Of a stretch of 64,000 nt of DNA, positions 62,101-64,000 are shown one piece after another. Every line of letters begins with the position of its first letter. Position 1 is the stretch's first letter. A model generated the notes under the pieces. That model ran no database searches, was not told the DNA's origin, and was given only the letters and a program-made list of their open reading frames with translations. The translations under genes were made by a program, and so were the position numbers. The stretch comes from Aidingimonas lacisalsi (lineage in GTDB: Bacteria > Pseudomonadota > Gammaproteobacteria > Pseudomonadales > Halomonadaceae), in contig NZ_VRYH01000001.1 in NCBI RefSeq assembly GCF_008079445.1, forward strand, positions 310,001 to 374,000, written 5' to 3'.

Positions 62101-64000
62101 GATAGCACATGAACAACAAGAGCATTGGCAGGGCATGAACTGCCTGCAGCCTCAATGCGGCGGCGAGCTGACCCTGTCCAGCCGGTTCAAGTGGGCCCTG
62201 CCACCCTCCAGTAACTCCCCGACTCGCCTCGTCAGTCACGAGCACACCGGCCTGCTGGAAAGCGACGAGCGCGCACGCATCGAACGCTCCTTCATCAGCG
62301 GCCAGCGCCCTTGGGATATCAATCTGCTCTCGGCCACGCCGACACTGGAAATGGGCATCGACATCGGCAATCTGTCATCGGTGCTGTTGTGTTCGACGCC
62401 GCCCTCTCAGGCCAACTATCTGCAGCGCATCGGTCGTGCCGGCCGCCGCGACGGCAATGCCCTGAACGTGACCATCGCCAACGCCGCGCCTCATGATTTG
62501 TATTTTTACGCCGAGCCCCGCGAAATGATGGCCGGCAACGTGCAGCCGCCGGGGGTCTTTCTGCAGGCCACTGCCGTGCTGGAACGCCAACTGATGGCCT
62601 TTGCCTTCGACCATTGGGTGGCCGAGGCGGCCCGCGGCAGCAAGCTGGACGAAACGATGCTGCCGATACGCCTGTCGTCCGTGCTGGACAACATGCGGCG
62701 CGAGGATCGCAACGGTTTTCCCCATACCTTGCTGGCGTTCATCGATCACCATGAAGCTTGGCTATTCGAGCAGTTCTGTACGCTATTTCCGGCGCTGGAT
62801 AGCGAAGCCAGGACCCATCTGCATGCCTACTTCACCAATGACGAAACCACCGAAGGCAGTCTACGCTACCGCATCAACAACCGTCTTCACGACAAGGCGA
62901 AGCAACGCCAGAGTTGGCGGGAGACCATCAAGGCGCACAAGAAGCAGCTGGAGCGTCTTCGCCAGCAGCCTCAGGATGATGCCATTCAGGAAGCCATGGA
63001 GGCCATCGAAACCGAACGACGCGCCCTGATGGAAATGGCCAGGCGGCTGGACGCCCAGCACACCCTCAACTTCTTCACCGATGAGGGGCTGTTGCCCAAC
63101 TACGCCTTCCCGGAGGAAGGCGTCACACTCAACGGGGTGGTGATTCGTTCGGTACGCCAGGCGGAACGCGAAGACACCACCTCCACCGATAACGCCAAAC
63201 CTGTCCGGGCCAACAAGCCGGCGAAGTCCTACGAGGTGGTGAGTTATGACTTTCAGCGCCCGGCCCAGAATGCCCTGGTCGAACTCGCCCCGGAAAATAC
63301 CTTCTATGCCGTGGGTCGGGCATTGAAGATCGACCAGGTGAACATGCGTCTGAGTGACGTCGAGACCTGGCGACTGTGCAACCACTGCCATTACAGCGAG
63401 AATATCGGCAGCGGGGATCTGCATGGCGCCTGCCCGCGTTGCGGCAGCCCGCAGTGGGCCGACAGCGCCCAGAAACGCCAGTTGCTGCGGCTTCGCGAGG
63501 TCACCGCGACGGTGCGGGACCGTGACAGCCGCATCGGCGATGACAGTGAACAGCGCGAGCCGTCCTTCTATGTTCGCCAGTTGCTAACCGATATCGCGCC
63601 GCACAGCGCCCGTTTCTCCTATCGCCTCAATGACCCGGAGTGCCCTTTCGGCTTCGAATATATCCCCCGGGCGCGCTTTCGCGAGATCAACTTCGGTCGC
63701 CACGATGACCAGGCACCCTCGCTCAAGGTAGCCGGGGAGGAACAGCCGCGGAGCGGATTTCGTGTCTGCAAGCACTGCGGCAAGGTGCAACGCCCCAAAA
63801 TGAAACCCAGCGAGCGTCACCAGCGCTTCTGCAAGAAAGCCCAACGCGGCGCCGTCGAGCAGGAAGATGATTTTCTGGACAGTCTCTTCCTGTACCGCGA
63901 GTTGTCATCCGAAGCACTGCGCCTGCTGTTGCCGCTCTCGGATATCGCCATGTCCGATACGGCACGCCATTCGCTGATTGCGGCCCTTCACCTTGGGCTG
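59195..64000 (+). CDS. DUF1998-type DEAD-box helicase (DruE / DrmA-DrmB-like), 3' end outside window
   Basis: The window holds 1602 codons of a giant helicase. Start ATG 59195 (MLPSLVAHELQLSLHDYLRA) after AAGGAGC. Walker A is VATGTGSGKTECFLLP (K110), Walker B YLVVDELHTFDGAQGTD (DELH 238-241), motif III VGTSATIGD, motif VI QRIGRAGRRDG at about 1077. Cysteine pairs (CRDCH; CPACRS...CPDCG; CPCC; later CNHCH...CPRCG and CKHCG) fit the zinc-binding DUF1998/MZB region. Such fused helicases are seen as DruE in Druantia; DISARM has the same parts as DrmA and DrmB. GC-rich like the SNF2 and methylase genes. The gene continues beyond base 64000. Confidence 0.85.
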   Translation, partial: MLPSLVAHELQLSLHDYLRAAFPISTPYFRGEGQQGETALIDRFLDTSGKLLKGPYLSLGLPFRRDDAPPPFSHVNPGFPPFRHQQQAFQRLSGEEKQSTLVATGTGSGKTECFLLPILEHCAVRRADPSVTEKRGIKALIIYPMNALATDQASRMAKLVNELDIQLTAGLFTGDSSSSPSHVMSPDSVITDKETLRDNPPDILLTNYKMLDFLLMRPKDQPLWRYNSPGVLRYLVVDELHTFDGAQGTDLACLIRRLRDRLSIGDELACVGTSATIGDASASKQLRQYATEIFATDFFEESLVLEDRLSADEYLDKARASQGEPAFHHWPADLASRQQLDPQRFEQPTAYLAAAFEQWFIEGSAPLETNLGALRDAEHPEHSRALVALGRDLKRHEAFHRLLQDSQGVTDLETLLQRWKRERQWSGDAHVVLYSLLTMVSAARETMPRNNDEPLLVPLLTVRLQLWLRELTRMVTRVGDTPELLYADDDPQGRPVPGQIDPEGESLHLPLVHCRDCHSAAWGTLKADDDRKIDKDLSAFYRQYFQQGANVCLLYPLSDSAPPPQRKGQVKQLCPACRSLTHGDAQGHCPDCGGQGLLRVWQPSLQERRQERLISSTDHCPCCLSRGGLSILGFRAASLSSSLLARLYQSPYNNDRKAIAFSDSVQDAAHRAGFFEARTWRQALRQAMNGWLASRGQALSLDRLGTAFAESMRRQAGSDADFVGRWLAPNMAWLKDADHLLRESRLPADSDLPELVGRRLDWELHTELGLRSQIGRTLERQGRVTLTVDTTLLEAAAERLAHDWAQELPGIGEVSHEQTTRFLLGVLHRMRTRGAFAHPEVEGYVQNGGNTFFFRNSPWLPNYGPRAVPPAFFSLESVSQNFDSINGKQRGGGQWYQSWFLKQLDSDQVLANDVAQAYQLALRALERIGLIRTVATPQGRAVWGLERPHWHAVTQPLPMRCNACGQRHQIAHEQQEHWQGMNCLQPQCGGELTLSSRFKWALPPSSNSPTRLVSHEHTGLLESDERARIERSFISGQRPWDINLLSATPTLEMGIDIGNLSSVLLCSTPPSQANYLQRIGRAGRRDGNALNVTIANAAPHDLYFYAEPREMMAGNVQPPGVFLQATAVLERQLMAFAFDHWVAEAARGSKLDETMLPIRLSSVLDNMRREDRNGFPHTLLAFIDHHEAWLFEQFCTLFPALDSEARTHLHAYFTNDETTEGSLRYRINNRLHDKAKQRQSWRETIKAHKKQLERLRQQPQDDAIQEAMEAIETERRALMEMARRLDAQHTLNFFTDEGLLPNYAFPEEGVTLNGVVIRSVRQAEREDTTSTDNAKPVRANKPAKSYEVVSYDFQRPAQNALVELAPENTFYAVGRALKIDQVNMRLSDVETWRLCNHCHYSENIGSGDLHGACPRCGSPQWADSAQKRQLLRLREVTATVRDRDSRIGDDSEQREPSFYVRQLLTDIAPHSARFSYRLNDPECPFGFEYIPRARFREINFGRHDDQAPSLKVAGEEQPRSGFRVCKHCGKVQRPKMKPSERHQRFCKKAQRGAVEQEDDFLDSLFLYRELSSEALRLLLPLSDIAMSDTARHSLIAALHLGL

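Noticed and set aside
59195-64000. Complete Druantia system
   Set aside because: The helicase resembles DruE, but no DruH, DruM/F/G or DruA-D partner is visible; only a DruE/DrmA-DrmB-like label is justified.
1-64000. tRNA or rRNA genes and tRNA-associated attachment sites
   Set aside because: I looked for cloverleaf-like and rRNA-like stretches in the intergenic regions and saw none; no attL/attR pair could be defined by eye.

Overview
The window looks like chromosomal DNA of a halophilic gammaproteobacterium, most likely Halomonadaceae (Halomonas or Chromohalobacter type). This is inferred from protein style and from the combination of a sarcosine oxidase operon, a GbdR-like regulator and a BCCT transporter; no rRNA or tRNA is present to confirm it. 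The first 22 kb is a catabolic region. The rest is an accessory region of insertion-sequence debris, a phage/plasmid-type recombination module and dense antiviral defence genes.

Catabolic region (1-22017). A minus-strand operon glyA-soxB-soxD-soxA-soxG-purU oxidises sarcosine to glycine and passes the methyl group through tetrahydrofolate. Upstream lie a GbdR-like AraC regulator, an N-carbamoylsarcosine amidase, an NCS1 (Mhp1-like) transporter and the two subunits of an ATP-dependent N-methylhydantoinase, with a divergent LysR gene. After a scar of IS3 and IS256 remnants come a second LysR gene and a convergent operon of creatinase, BCCT transporter and creatininase. Two routes therefore converge on sarcosine: creatinine to creatine to sarcosine plus urea, and N-methylhydantoin to N-carbamoylsarcosine to sarcosine. 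The creatinine deaminase that would start the second route is not in the window.

Mobile and recombination region (22.4-28.9 kb). It holds IS30 debris, an inovirus Gp2-like (YagK/YfjJ) gene broken by one amber codon, an AT-rich DUF1232 gene, and a same-strand set: CxxC small protein, DUF932, small ORF, ERF annealing protein, YqaJ-type exonuclease and RadC-like protein.

Defence region A (28.9-37 kb, minus strand). It has a 1258-residue STAND NTPase with a Cap4/DUF4297-like nuclease head (Avs-like), then a nuclease-helicase pair resembling Hachiman HamA-HamB. A scar follows (37-40 kb) with a 158-bp MITE flanked by a 6-bp target duplication, IS3 and IS30 remnants and a decayed HEPN-type gene.

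Defence region B (40-64 kb, plus strand). Base composition splits it in two. A GC-rich core has a SNF2 helicase, a membrane protein with an embedded PD-(D/E)XK-like motif, a 1681-residue Eco57I-type methylase and a DUF1998-type DEAD-box helicase running off the window; this resembles class 1 DISARM or Druantia but matches neither exactly. Lower-GC cargo is inserted: an Abi_2 HEPN gene behind two tandem 120-bp structured repeats (candidate RNA antitoxin), two small membrane proteins, and a cassette DUF262/HNH-zorA-zorB-HNH (Zorya type II-like). A fossil of the DUF1998 helicase N-terminus just before the cassette suggests where it inserted. The DUF262 and HNH proteins share a C-terminal LAWP module, which suggests they work together with the ZorAB motor.
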